NCBI RefSeq assembly: GCF_000143415.4
Contig: NW_003314295.1
Span: forward strand, 372,001-436,000
Direction: 5' to 3'
DNA: 64,000 nt
Source of the DNA: Selaginella moellendorffii
Taxonomy: Eukaryota > Streptophyta > Lycopodiopsida > Selaginellales > Selaginellaceae
A model generated the notes under the pieces. It was not told the DNA's origin. It was given only the letters and a program-made list of their open reading frames with translations, and did no database searches. The translations under genes were made by a program, and so were the position numbers. Positions 9,930 through 20,872 of the stretch are shown one piece after another (the first letter of the stretch is position 1; every line of letters begins with the position of its first letter).

Positions 9930-12900
9930 TGTAGGTGATATTAATTGCTCCTGATCCCTTTGTAAGAAGTGTTTCAACCGCTGCACATGCACAATCTCTG
10001 GAGGATTAACCTACTAGACGTCATGCTAAACTTCATAAACTTGTGGTCTAACTTGTCGCAATACACAATATGGTCCTTTCCATTGCGCAAGGAGCCCCTT
10101 AGATAAACCACGTACTATAAGATGGGGAAAATGGACTAATACCAAATCATCCACTTTGTACTCCATAGGTGGATGATGATGGGAGTTGTAACACTGTTGT
10201 TGTCCCACTTGTATGCGGTCTAAGTGTTCGGCAGACTCTACTTAGACAAGTGGAAGAATGCTTATCAAATACTGATCCCACGACTTAGCATCGGCAGCTC
10301 GTGGCAATCGTGAAGGTAAACACAGCTCCTTTGGTAATATTGGATCATAACCATAGAGGAGTTTATATGGTGAAGCACCAACAGAGCTCTGCACCCTATG
10401 ATATATGTATACCAAAGAGACGGCAAATAACCATCCCAATCCGAATGCAGTGCGATCAGAAAGATGATCCACAAAATGACTGAAATATTGCACCTTGCCC
10501 AAGAAGCGCTACACATCATTCACACACTTCGGAGTAGAGAACTTTAGAATAGCCACAAGTTTGTCAAGATCAACTTGCAAACCCTCACGAGAAATACGGT
10601 ACCCAAGATAAGTTGTGTCCTTGTACCCAAACACGCACTTCAACCGCTTCAACTTTAAACCAACGTTGCATAGCCGATCCAACACTTTATAAACATCACA
10701 AATGTGCTTCTCCCACGTCCCCTCCGAGTGGATCAAGACATCATCAATGAAGTCAACAGTCACCTCTGGCATATCGCAAAGAACCTCGTCCATCATCCGT
10801 TGGAAAGTTGCTGGAGCATTGTTCAAACTAAACAGCATCACTAAGAACTCGTACAAACTAAATGGTGTATGAAAACTAGTCTTAGGAATATCTTTTTCGG
10901 CCATCGGTACTTGCCAGTACCCAGAAGCAAAATCTAACTTGGTGAACCAACGACTTCGCCTCAGACAATCCAAAAGATCAACAGTGTGGGAAAAGGGTAC
11001 ACATCTAAAATCGTCACTTTGTTTAATGGACGATAATCGATGCAAAAACGAATACTCCCATCAGGCTTTGTCACAAGATAAAGTTCACATGCCCAAAGAC
11101 TCCGCAACTTTTGAATAACACTCTTCTCCAACATCTCCTTGACGCTTGCACGTAAAATCTTGATCTCCTTGGGTGACCAACGACAAATAGGAACCTTGAT
11201 TGGACGAGCATCCTCAGTTAGAATCGGATGATGTGTGGCAATCTTCGCCCCAAACGATAGGTGAAATTCAAAGAGATCAGAATACTCCTTCATAAGCCAG
11301 TCAACCACTGCAACACAAAGACTGTCGGAGGGATCGGAAAAGGGAAGAGCAGAACAAAACATAAACATAGGAGGAAATAGTGGGGGAAAAAAAGTAATGG
11401 AAGTAGAGGTAAAAGTAGAGGGACAAAGAGCTACGGAAGTGAGAGGAATGGATAAAACATAAGGAAGTATGAAACAAGGGGGAGAAGCCTCAAAGTCACA
11501 CTTGGCATGATTGCGCTACAACCAATTCATACCAAGAATGAGGTCAAAAGCTTGACTCGGCACCACCCGTAATGACTGCAACTCAAGCTCGAGGTCACCC
11601 ACACGCACAACCAGGTCCGCCTCATCCCGTACACATGCATGTGTACGGCCGTTGCCATAAAGAATGAAAATTAGTTCCACCGCACGATGCAAGTGTAGAT
11701 GGCAACATATAGCAACAGGTCAAGCAATAGAAGATAAACTCGAACCTGTATCAACTAACACGGAGAGAATAATAGGAGACCTTTTGTTATAAAAAAGAGC
11801 TTGGAAAGTAAACACTGGATGAACCAGTGTCGAGTGAACCCCTTGATGATACTCCCGAAAGAAAGATGGAGGGGTCACTGACTTACTTGCGCAAGGTCCC
11901 TCCATTACTCACGCGACTCCTCGTTTCCCGGATGCATCTCAGTGTCCAAACCTTCCACTACAGCAGCACTAACAGGACGTTGCTGACTCCAAGGTCTCCA
12001 CCCAGAAAATGGAGGTCGCCAATCCGGAAAACGCCGACAGCGCTAATAAGTATGACCAACTTCATCACACGCCCAGCAGCGAATATCACGGCCACGACCA
12101 TGTCCTCGCCCTTGTCTTTGGACTCGAGCAACAACAGCATCAACCTCCATTGGAACAGGACCGTCACCCATAGGAAGGGGAGCTGAAGGATGGGTAGCAA
12201 GAAGTGGAAGAGGCAATGTCTCATAACATTATGCCAAGCGAAGAGCATCGTCAAAGGTAGCGGGAGCAAGTGCATGCACAAGTCCGACAAGATTTTGACG
12301 AAGTGCTGGCCATAACATTCCTAGCTTGATCTGCTCCAACATATTTGGCTCCGCACGAAGCAAAAGACTTCAGAAACAAATGCTAAATTGCATCACCGAC
12401 TCAGATGGCCCTTGGCGAAGATGATACAGTTGTTGGAAAGCATAATCACAGTCGTCGGCATGTTCGAAGGCGCATTTGAAGGCATCCGGGAGAACACTCC
12501 AATCCCCACGAGTGGCTATGCTCAGACCATTGTACTATTGCAATGCCATTCCTTGGAGACACGTGGGAAACTCACGCAAACGTCAAGCATCATCCCAAGA
12601 ATGATATGTGGCAATCACCATGAAGTGATCGAACTAATGGTACATATCATCCCCAGGATTCCCACGAAAGAACTCTGGCCGAACACGAGGATTAGCACCA
12701 AGAGCAAGAGGAGTTATACCACATGCCATGAATGCCGCCATCAATTGAGTTTGGTTGGTCAATTGCAAGCGCATAGCATCAAGCAATTGTACCAACTGCT
12801 ACTCCAAAGTCAAAGGAGGAGATTGCTAATCTGTTATGAAGACAGACAAAGAAAGAGCAAAAAAAGAGAAACGACAAAAAGCGAGAAGGAAATGGGAGAT
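9930..12900 (-). pseudogene. Decayed gypsy gag-pol
   Basis: From high to low coordinates the minus strand shows gag (12.9-12.2 kb), a CCHC zinc knuckle (CWACDEVGH near 12.07 kb), an aspartic protease with DTGSS (near 11.75 kb), RT (11.37-10.5 kb, FIDD near 10.74 kb), then a direct fusion from RT (HFVDHLSDR) to the end of integrase (near 10.44 kb). The fusion shows a deletion of about 1.4 kb that removed RNase H and the integrase core. Several frameshifts and stops are present. Confidence 0.88.
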
Positions 12901-12977
12901 CTAGATAATGCAAAAAGCTAGATCTAAACCAAAATCCCAAATTCAAGCATTTCTTAAGGACAATCAAAGGTGCCCAA

Positions 12978-13153
12978 TGTGAGTGCTTGAAATATGGAAA
13001 GGGAATATAGAAAATGTGCATATCAATTAGCCCAAAAACCCTGGCTTATATTCAAGAGCAAGTGGTCTAGATTGAAACTAATCTGACGGTTACCAAAATC
13101 CCACTATACTAATATTAGTATATAACATCATAGCCGTACACTTGGCCCTCACA
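12978..13153 (-). repeat. 5' LTR of the inverted gypsy element
   Basis: Intact TGTGAG...CTCACA termini, 176 bp, with the TATA-like box (tatataag) degraded. Confidence 0.9.
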
Positions 13154-13724
13154 ATAGCAAAATATAAGTTTAAACAAGAAAAATTTAAAAGAAATGTTAC
13201 TTACAATGCTTATAGAAATATGGCAATGAATATGTGATTTCGCATGGAAGCATTATATATTTACACATGTGCAATTTTTTTAATTTTTTTTTTGAGTTAC
13301 ATGCAAAAATATTATGTATACAATCACTTTTCAATTGGTATATAAGCAATTAAAATGCCATTGTGTTGTCATGAGATATGTTACATATGAATGGGGCATA
13401 ACAACTTATATTACCATATATACATCATGCCATGTCATTTTAGACAATATGACATCATTGCAATTTAGCAAGGGTTTTTTATCTCATTCTTGTGAGTGCA
13501 AATTTATAATGAGTTAATTGTGATCATTTCTCTCCTCTCATTTCTCTTAGTTAAAATCCATTTTTCATGGTTATTGCTCATTTCTCACAACTATAGCTTA
13601 TTTCTTGCAATTGTGGCTCATTTCTCATAACTTAAAAGTGTTATGCATCTTAATCTATTTATTGCACCTTTCATTTTTTGTAATCTGTTTGCAGTATGAC
13701 ACTTTAACTTAGTGCCACAATAAG

Positions 13725-13885
13725 TGTGACCAATTAGAGTGTAGTGGCAAATGCAATTAATTAAAGTGTAATGGTGAGTGCAGTTGATTGGAGTGCGATG
13801 GCAAGCTTGATCAATTGTAGTGTGGTGGTAAGTGCAATTAATTGAAGCACAATAATGAGTTCAATTAATTGGAATATAGAAGCAA
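13725..13885. repeat. Degenerate ~30-bp minisatellite
   Basis: About five to six units of the form (a)attgragtgtagtggcaagtgca follow each other. Related arrays lie near 18.90-19.06, 27.05-27.23, 46.31-46.48 and, shortened, 61.80-61.90 kb. Confidence 0.7.
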
Positions 13886-14250
13886 AACACTTCTTTAGTT
13901 TTTTCTCAATTGTGTAACTTTCTCTAGGATTTACTCACATAAAAGTTCCTTCATTTCTTCATTTGTTGCAAAACCATTAACTTACAAAGTATTTTTCATT
14001 ACCTTTATCAAAGAGAGTGTCTAAAGAGCCTGTAATATTTTAAAATTTAACTTGCACATTTGAAAAACGTCACCCAAAAACTTAACCCTATTGACATGTA
14101 AAAACAAAATTTAAGATGGGATGCAAAAAATTATATATATGGCATTATTTTATGAGTCATACACATGTGTTACAATAATTTAAACACGCATGTGTTTTAT
14201 TTTCATATATTTTGCAAATGTGAAAGATATTTTACTAAATTATCTATCTT

Positions 14251-14282
14251 AGGTACATCTCCCCTCTTGGGAGGTGTACCTC
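14251..14282. repeat. Conserved hairpin (13-bp arms)
   Basis: aggtacatctccc and gggaggtgtacct are inverted repeats with one mismatch around a ctctt loop. Versions lie near 19.45, 27.59 and 47.14 kb; the copy near 62.26 kb has lost one arm. Confidence 0.6.
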
Positions 14283-14542
14283 CCCCCAAAATGCTTCAGA
14301 ATTTAATAGTGTAAAGATAATAAATGAAAATATATTAAAACTTAAACATGATAATTTAAAAAAAATAACTAAAACTTTAGAAATAATATAGTAAATTGTT
14401 ATTAAATCATCTCTTCTAATAAAAAGTATGCTTTAAATTTTTATAAGAAATTCTTTATCATGCTCAGATAATTATTATTATTTAGATTTTGATCATAATT
14501 TTCAGTGGCAAATAGATCATTTGGATCAAATTTTCATCCACC

Positions 14543-14776
14543 CTAGAAGGGAGTGGCATCGTAGAGAGGAAATGCCAGGTTGAGGATCTTCCTCAGCTCC
14601 TCCTTGGACACTTTAGCCTTGAGCAATCCAGCGGAGCTCCCCTCCACAATTGATCTGGGCAAGCCCAGCACGCTCCTACACATGCGCTGGAGCTTGCTCC
14701 CCTGCATCTTGAAGCTCATCTCAAGCTCCTCGGACTCAGCTGCCGACCTCGTCTTTTTGAGCACAAGCGCCACCAC
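14543..14776 (-). CDS. B3-gene C-terminal domain, open fragment (77 aa)
   Basis: It reads KKTRSAAESEELEMSFKMQG..., then KEELRKILNLAFPLYDATPF and stop, matching residues 262-338 of the intact B3 protein at 62.5-63.7 kb with few changes. The reading frame continues upstream only as far as gctgccgctc, where the B3 gene is cut and joined to the signal-peptide-like block. The B3 DNA-binding domain is absent. Confidence 0.7.
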   Translation of the reverse strand: MVALVLKKTRSAAESEELEMSFKMQGSKLQRMCRSVLGLPRSIVEGSSAGLLKAKVSKEELRKILNLAFPLYDATPF

Positions 14777-14798
14777 TGGCTCGTGGCGCTGCTGCTGC

Positions 14799-15105
14799 CG
14801 CTCTAGCAGGGAAATCTTTTATTGACTGCTATTGACTGGGCATTGACTGGGCCGTTAGCTCGCCTGCTCTGTGTGATCCTCTTCTTCCTGTGCTCCTTTT
14901 TGAGCGGCAATAAGGAGAGCCTGGCTATGGCGGGGATATGTGTGGAGAGGCAATTCCTGCGCACCTTCACAAGCGACTAGGCGTGATGGGACTACTGTTA
15001 TAAGTGCCACTACATCAAAGGCAACAGTGAGATTTGCAGCACTGGAGTTTGCCATCACCTCAAATGCAATTGTATCACCCCTGCAGCTGAATCGCGTAGT
15101 AAAAT
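14799..15105 (+). pseudogene. Cys-rich secreted-peptide-like gene, subfamily 2 (copy 1)
   Basis: From about 14861 one frame reads RLLCVILFFLCSFLSG, a typical signal-peptide core, then ESLAMAGICVE, and after two stops (TAG, TGA) WDYCYKCHYIKGNSEIC, STGVCHHLKCNC. With CAG and TGC at the two stops, as in subfamily 1, the cysteines would be spaced C-x6-C-x7-C-x3-C-x2-C-x9-C-x4-C-x4-C-x-C. That is reminiscent of secreted plant Cys-rich peptides (defensin-like or GASA-like). In this copy the second cysteine is changed to Arg. No ATG lies in frame, so a first exon is missing. Confidence 0.5.
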
Positions 15106-15360
15106 CCTGTTACTCCAAAGTCTCAATTGTTAAAAGTTTATTATATAAGCACACTTACCAGAGAGAAGAATAGTAATTGGCACACAACAGTTACTTCAAT
15201 AGTTTGGTTGTTTTTCACTTGCAAGGGCATTCAATGAGAAACAAAGAAAAGAAGAACATTGAAAAGCGATTCTCCTCAATCACAAAGTTGAGAAGAGGAA
15301 GTAGAAATTCGTTTTTTCCTCTCTTAACCTGTCCTCCACGTCTTCCATAATTCCTAACTG
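15106..15360 (-). repeat. Module fragment: short-ORF region, subfamily 2, cut at its left part
   Basis: It matches 20270-20520 and stops at ttcctaactgatgttcca, where it joins the E segment of the next module. No complete ORF remains. Confidence 0.6.
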
Positions 15361-15419
15361 ATGTTCCATATCAAAAGCTATCAGCTCAGACTCAAGAAAT
15401 TCTTCTTTCTTGTGAAGTG

Positions 15420-15769
15420 CTCGATCTCGTTAACTTCTCCCCGATTTTGCGGAATGCAAGGCAAATTTCGTGGGAGCTTTATCCAGCGAATTGAATCCCA
15501 GGAGCGAAAGCTGGTGGAAGACTTGCTGGACGACTTGGACTGGTGGGGAGAGAACCAGATTGGACGCACGATGCTCGACGGATGGCGAGGAGATTAAGTC
15601 CTGGAAGCAGAGAGTTGACGCCATCAACGAGCTCAGTGAAAGCTGGGAAAAATCCAGGGACAGAAGCGAGTGAAATTCCGCTTCTAATCGCTTCGAAACT
15701 CTGGTTGAATCCACGAATTTCTGGCTCCTCGCTCCTGAGCTCTTCAAATCGGTCGAGAGCATAAAACAG
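15420..15769 (+). pseudogene. E segment of the NTPase gene (copy 2)
   Basis: A 3-bp deletion beside the ERKLVE stretch separates it from copy 1. The helix-rich frame WWGENQIGRTMLDGW and, one frame over, VDAINELSESWEKSRDRSE are clearest here, supporting a coding origin. Confidence 0.5.
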
Positions 15770-15934
15770 ATTTAAAAATATTTCAGTAAACCGGTTAAGT
15801 TGCTGAAAACCTTTATCTTAAAGATGGTGAAACAATATTTGGCGAAAAACGTAGTATATTCGTTTGTTTCGTATAGGGTTTGTGATTGTAAAAGGGAGAC
15901 GGGAAGAACTTCTCACGAGCAGAGCAGATCGGAG

Positions 15935-16300
15935 ATGGTGGCGGTGAACGTTGAGCGGTATGTTGAGCTCAAGCGCATGATCGACGACTTGGCGATCGAG
16001 GCTGGTAACAATAGGAGCATCCGGGTGAAACAATACGATAGCTTCGACTTCGCGGACTATGATCACTGGGCCGAGACCAACAACAAGAGGGCGCTCAGGC
16101 CGGACTGCCATTACATGGAGGACGAGGTGGCGTTGGATCCTCCCCATGCCGACCGGATCACGCGGATGGTGGCCGTGGCGCTCCAGCAAGAGGAGGAAGA
16201 CAACAGGAGGCAACTGGCTAAGGAGGTGAACCACTTCACAAGGCAACTGGCGCTTCAGCAACAACAAGCCGGGCCACTGAGCAAGAGAGCTCGCCACTGA
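15935..16300 (+). CDS. Conserved 121-aa segment (copy 2)
   Basis: Fully open. Compared with copy 1 it differs by Phe to Tyr in HYMEDE and Pro to Leu near the C-terminus. The upstream in-frame extension to 15800 is also kept. Confidence 0.6.
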   Translation: MVAVNVERYVELKRMIDDLAIEAGNNRSIRVKQYDSFDFADYDHWAETNNKRALRPDCHYMEDEVALDPPHADRITRMVAVALQQEEEDNRRQLAKEVNHFTRQLALQQQQAGPLSKRARH

Positions 16301-16541
16301 TCGTCAAATCATCCCCTGGAGTGATGATCGAAAACAATCTTGTATCACAAGCTCCAACAAACGTGCGAACAAAGCAAGCTCCTGCCAGGGAGCACAAACT
16401 TTTGTTGTTTGTACTTCATATACCTGGCAATGAAGAGATCTTTCCAGTTCTATGAGCCGTAGTGGCGTTCCATCTCACGGAATATGGCCGTGAGTCATTT
16501 GGGTCTTCCTTTACCTAATAAGCCCTAGCTAGAGCTACATT

Positions 16542-16980
16542 ATGAGCGAAGGAAACGTTGCTGCGTTGTTAGCTGCCAGGATATGCCGTATTATTGGTGC
16601 AAAGAAAATGTGTACAAGTGCTCCAGTGGTGCCTGATCAAGAACATCAATACTCAAAGTCTATACTGATGAATTCAACCTCTAAGGAAAAAACGTTTGTT
16701 TTGTTTTTTTGAAAAAAACAATGACTCCCTCTTCTCAACTTTATGATTGAGGATAATGGCTTTTCAATGGTTCTTCTTTTCTTCTTTTCCTTGTTTCTCA
16801 TCGAAGGCTTGTGTTCTTGCTCCCGCTTCACCACTGCCCTTGCAAGTGAAAAACAACCAAACTACTGAAGTAACTGCTCTGTGCATCATGTTTTCTTCGA
16901 ATCTAAGTACTATTCTTATGCTCTCTCTGGTTCCACTTGCAAGAACAAACATGAATTTAGAGACGAGTCATTTAAAATGA
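16542..16980 (+). other. Short-ORF region (no single ORF preserved)
   Basis: The MSEGNVAALLAARICRIIG start is present, but the downstream frame shifts after SILMNST. A second frame gives a 77-residue ORF (16747-16980, FQWFFFSSFPCFSS) that recurs at 8062, 24852 and 58582. Which frame, if any, is real cannot be settled by eye. Confidence 0.4.
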
Positions 16981-17052
16981 GATCTTTGCTTATAAACTTT
17001 TAATAACAGATTAAGGAAATGGAGACTTTTGAGCAACAGGATTTTACCATGC

Positions 17053-17218
17053 GATTCAGCTGCAGGGTTTACTCGAGGTGATGGCAAACTCCAGTGTTGC
17101 AAATCTCACACTTGCTGCCTTTGGCACTTCTGGCAGTAGTCCCGGCACACCTGGTCGCTTGGAGGTGCACAGGAAGTGCCCCTCCACACATACCCCCGCC
17201 ATAGCCAGGCTCTCCTTG
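17053..17218 (-). pseudogene. Cys-rich peptide gene scrap, subfamily 1 (module 2)
   Basis: The three overlapping translations of this stretch are identical to those at 25158-25323, so the two copies are very recent duplicates or have been converted. Confidence 0.5.
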
Positions 17219-17463
17219 TTGACCACTCCAGGTAAACGAGCAAGTCCATGAGGTGAGCTTGGCCATTTTGGAGAATATATATTCCATTTCCCACTAAGGC
17301 TGTGGGTGGTAATGTTTTTCACAGGGTTAGTAGCCTCACAAACTGTTGTTGATTTCTTCGAACATGGCATGGTTTAGATGCTCTAAGACAAAATGGAGAC
17401 ATCGCTTTTTTTCGTCCAAGAGGAGAAACAAAGAACAAACAACATGGTACGTACCTGAGGAAA

Positions 17464-17667
17464 ATGTCTGAGAAAAGAATGATAAAGAACAAGAAGACGA
17501 GGTCGGCAGCCGAGTCCGAGGAGCTCGGGGTGACCGTAAAGATGCACGGGAGCAAGGTCGAGCGCATCGTGCAGGGCAGCTTCGATGGATCGCTCAAGGC
17601 TAAAGCATCCGAAGAAGAGCTGAGGAAGATCCTCCGCCTGGCATTTCCTCACTATGATGCCTTCTAG
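17464..17667 (+). CDS. B3-gene C-terminal domain as a stand-alone ORF (67 aa)
   Basis: Open from ATG (MSEKRMIKNKKTRSAAESEEL) to TAG. Relative to the copy at 25.6 kb it lacks ten residues between the SKVER and IVQGSF stretches, an in-frame deletion. It has no DNA-binding domain. If expressed it could be a partner or competitor of the full B3 protein; that is inference. Confidence 0.5.
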   Translation: MSEKRMIKNKKTRSAAESEELGVTVKMHGSKVERIVQGSFDGSLKAKASEEELRKILRLAFPHYDAF

Positions 17668-17728
17668 TGGAAAACTGATAAGAACTGATGTCTTGAGATG
17701 TATTTTAACTTAGAAATGTATTTTCCTT

Positions 17729-17890
17729 TTACACAACAACTATTGGAGCAATCGATTTCACTGAATGAAGAAATCCGTGTTTTGGTGGTGGCAACTGTGA
17801 TGGCAGGTCCTTGTCCTCGCTAGATTTGCTTTTTGACTCTTTGGGACAACTTTTGGACGTGCTAGCCTCCACTGCATTGATCACAACCAA
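17729..17890 (-). pseudogene. Small conserved ORF, 5' end lost
   Basis: It keeps the SCPKESKSKSSEDKD and PIVVV parts but loses MGSLF through a deletion at gatcacaaccaagatcc. Confidence 0.5.
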
Positions 17891-17939
17891 GATCCTAGGT
17901 TATATACAAACTGAAAAGGGTTGAGACAAAAGTGAGGCA

Positions 17940-19690
17940 TATATAGCTTTTAGTGTGAATATTCTTTATTTTATTCTGGTCTAAGCTGATGTCTTAAGAA
18001 AAAAAATTATAATAATAAAAACATAAATAGAAATAAAAAATATATTATGATTTAATATTTGAGCTTTTATCCTCATTGAAATGCCACATCCACTTGCATG
18101 GTTTCCTAGCTTGCTATATCACTCCAAAGGTTCTAGGCATTATAAAATGATTAGAAAATCAATGCTAAAGTAAAGATAAATCTTTTGATTAGGTATATCT
18201 CGAAAGTAAATGAATTGTTTGGCCATGAGGTATAAAATCCTAAACTTCCCTTCTAACATTATAGGTATTAATATAAACTTACTTCAAGAATTATTAGTAT
18301 TAAAAATATTAGTTAGGTTTTTAATAATTGACAGCAAAAAGAAATATAAGTTTAAGCAAGAAAAATATAAAAGAAATGTTACTTACAATGCTTACAGAAA
18401 TATGGCAACGAATATGTGATTTCGCATGGAAGCATTATATATTTACACATGTGCGAATTTATTTTTTTGTTTTGAGTTACATGCAAAAATATTATGCATA
18501 CAATCACTTTTCAATTGGTATATAAGCAATCAAAGTGCCATTGTGTTGTCATTGAGATATGTTATATATGCATGGGGCATAACAATTCATATTACTATAT
18601 ACACATCATGCCATATCATTTTAGACAATATAATATCACTGCAATTTAGCAAGGGTTTTTTTTCTCGTTCTTGTGAGTGCAAATTTATAATGAGTTAATT
18701 GTGATCATTTCTCTCCTCTCATTTCTCTTAGTTATAATTCATTTTTCATGGTTATCACTCATTTCTCACAACTATAGCTTATTTTTTGCAATTGTGGCTC
18801 ATTTCTCACAACTTAAAAGTGTTATGCACCTTAATTTATTTATTGCACCTCTCATTTTTTGTAATCTATTTGCAGTATAACACTTTAACTTAGTGCCATA
18901 ATAAGTGTGATCAATTGGAGTGTAGTGTGCAATCAATTGGAGTGCAATGGTGAGTGCAATCTATTAGAGTGCGTTGGCGAGCTTAATCAATTGGAGTGTG
19001 GTGGTAAGTGTAATTAATTGAAGCATAATGATGAGCTCAATCAATTGGAATATAGAGGCAAAATAATTATTTAGTTTTTTCACAATTTTGTAACTTTCTT
19101 TAGCATTCACTCACGTAAAAGTTCTTTCATTTCTTCATTTGTTGCAAAACTATTAACTTATAAAGTATTTTTCATTACCTTTATCAAAGAGTGTTTAAAG
19201 AGCCCATAATATTTTAAAATCTAATTTGCACATTTGAAAAACATCACCCAAAAACTTAACCCTATTGACATGTAAAAATAAAATCTAACATGGGATGCAA
19301 AAAATTATATATATGGCATTATTTTATGAGTCACACACATGTGTTACAATAATTTAAACACACGTGTTTTATTTTTATATATTTTTATTTTATTTTTATT
19401 TTTATATTTTTGCAAATGTGAAAGATATTTTACTAGGTTATCTATCCTAAGTACATCTCCCCTTTTGGGAGGTGTACCTCCCCCCAAAATACTTCAAAAT
19501 TTAATAGTGTAAAGATATTAAATGAAAATATATTAAAACTTAAATATGATAATTTTTAAAAAATTAACTCATCTCTTCTAATAAAAAATTATGCTTTAAA
19601 TTTTTATAAAAATTTCTTTAACATGCTCAGATAATAATAATTATTTAATTTTTAATCATAATTTTCAATGGCAAATAGATCATTTTCAAG
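17940..19690. other. AT-rich spacer, uninterrupted
   Basis: No gene seen. It contains the empty gypsy site (acag at 18331-18334), the minisatellite near 18.90-19.06 kb and the hairpin near 19.45 kb. It is the best reference for the insertions in the other spacers. Confidence 0.7.
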
Positions 19691-19697
19691 TTTTGGA

Positions 19698-19943
19698 TCA
19701 AATTTTCATCCACCCTAGAAGGGAGTGGCATTGTAGAGAGGAAATGCCAGGTTGAGGATCTTCCTCAACTCCTCCTTGGATAGCCTTGAGCAATCCAGCG
19801 GAGCTCCCCTCCATGATTGATCCAGGCAAGCCCAGCACGCTCCTACACATGCGCTGGAGCTTGCTCCCCTGCATCTTGAAGCTCATCCCAAGCTCCTCGG
19901 ACTCGGCTGCCGACCTCGTCTTTCTGAGCACCAGCGCCACCAC
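19698..19943 (-). pseudogene. B3-gene C-terminal domain, frameshifted
   Basis: It matches the open copy at 14543-14776 until LLKA, where a small deletion (the cactttagcc region) shifts the frame, replacing EELRKILNLAF. Confidence 0.65.
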
Positions 19944-19965
19944 TGGCTCGTGGCGCTGCTGCTGC

Positions 19966-20270
19966 CGCTCTAGCAGGGAAATCTTTTATTGACTGCTATT
20001 GACTGGGCATTGACTGGGCTGTTAGCTCGCCTGCTCTGTGTGATCCTCTTCTTCCTGTGCTCCTTTTTGAGCGGCAATAAGGAGAGCCTGGCTATGGCGG
20101 GGATATGCGTGGAGGGGCAATTCCTGTGCACCTTCACAAGCGACTAGGCGTGATGGGATTACTGTTATAAGTGCCACTACATCAAAGGCAACAGTGAGAT
20201 TTGCAGCACTGGAGTTTGCCATCACCTCAAATGCAATTGTATCGCCCCTGCAGCTGAATCGCGTGGTAAA
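19966..20270 (+). pseudogene. Cys-rich secreted-peptide-like gene, subfamily 2 (copy 2, best preserved)
   Basis: The signal-peptide core (LLCVILFFLCSF) and all nine cysteine codons are in one frame, interrupted only by TAG and TGA between the second and fourth cysteine codons; the TGA stands where subfamily 1 has the third cysteine (TGC). The same two stops are present in copies 1 and 3. Strong candidate for what the ancestral gene looked like. An upstream exon with the start codon is not visible. Confidence 0.55.
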
Positions 20271-20371
20271 ATCCTGTTACTCAATTGTTAAAAGTTTATT
20301 ATATAAGCACACTTACCAGAGAGAAGAATAGTAATTGGCACACAACAGTTACTTCAATAGTTTGGTTGTTT

Positions 20372-20656
20372 TCACTTGCAAGGGCATTCGATGAGAAACA
20401 AAGAAAAGAAGAACATTGAAAAGCGATTCTCTTCAATCACAAAGTTGAGAAGAGGAAGTAGAAATTCGTTTTTTCCTCTCCTAACCTGTCCTCTACGTCT
20501 TCCATAATTCCTAACTGATGTTCCACATTTCATAATCTCTGTCCCATATCTTAGCAATTGAGTATGGATGTTCTTGATCAAGCCCCCCAAGGTCACTGGA
20601 GCACTTCTACACATTTTCTTTGCACCAATAATACGGCATATCTTGGCAACTAACAA
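20372..20656 (-). CDS. Hypothetical 94-aa ORF (short-ORF region, subfamily 2)
   Basis: It contains ICRIIGAKKMCRSAPVTLGG, IKNI.TQLLRYGTEIMKC and YGRRRGQVRRGK, then a hydrophobic tail. The reading frame is also open at 34985-35269 with few changes. The upstream region lacks the ATG used in subfamily 1, so translation might start at an internal ATG. No family recognised. Confidence 0.3.
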   Translation of the reverse strand: MLVAKICRIIGAKKMCRSAPVTLGGLIKNIHTQLLRYGTEIMKCGTSVRNYGRRRGQVRRGKNEFLLPLLNFVIEENRFSMFFFSLFLIECPCK

Positions 20657-20872
20657 CGCAGCATCGTTTCCTTTGCTCGTAACATAGCTCTAGCTAGGGC
20701 TAAAGGAAGACTCAAGATGGAACGCCACTAAAGCTCAAACACTAGAACTGGAAAGATCTCTTCATTGCCAGGTATATGAAGTACAAACAACAAAGGTTTT
20801 TTGCTCCTAGTTTTAGTAATGCTTGTGATACAAGATTGTTTTCGATCATCCCCCAAGGGGCTGATTCGATGA

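Larger units (their letters stand above)
9660..13153 (-). mobile_element. Ty3/gypsy element, internally deleted, inverted
   Basis: LTRs of 175 and 176 bp bound a 3.1 kb interior on the minus strand. Flanks acaa (9656-9659) and atag (13154-13157) look like a decayed 4-bp duplication of acag, which is seen intact around the paralogous element at 41.2 kb. The interior has gag, protease and RT but lacks RNase H and most of integrase. Confidence 0.93.
13158..14530. other. AT-rich spacer, right half
   Basis: No gene seen. It holds short tandem runs: three ~22-bp units around tgrctcatttctcacaact (13.56-13.64 kb), a ~30-bp minisatellite (13.73-13.88 kb), and a hairpin (14.25 kb). The same order recurs in the spacers at 18.7, 26.9, 46.1 and 61.7 kb. 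Confidence 0.7.

Noticed and set aside
13725-13885. Minisatellite considered as a CRISPR-like or centromeric satellite array
   Set aside because: Units are degenerate, about 30 bp, directly adjacent without spacers, only five or six per array, and embedded in plant spacer DNA.
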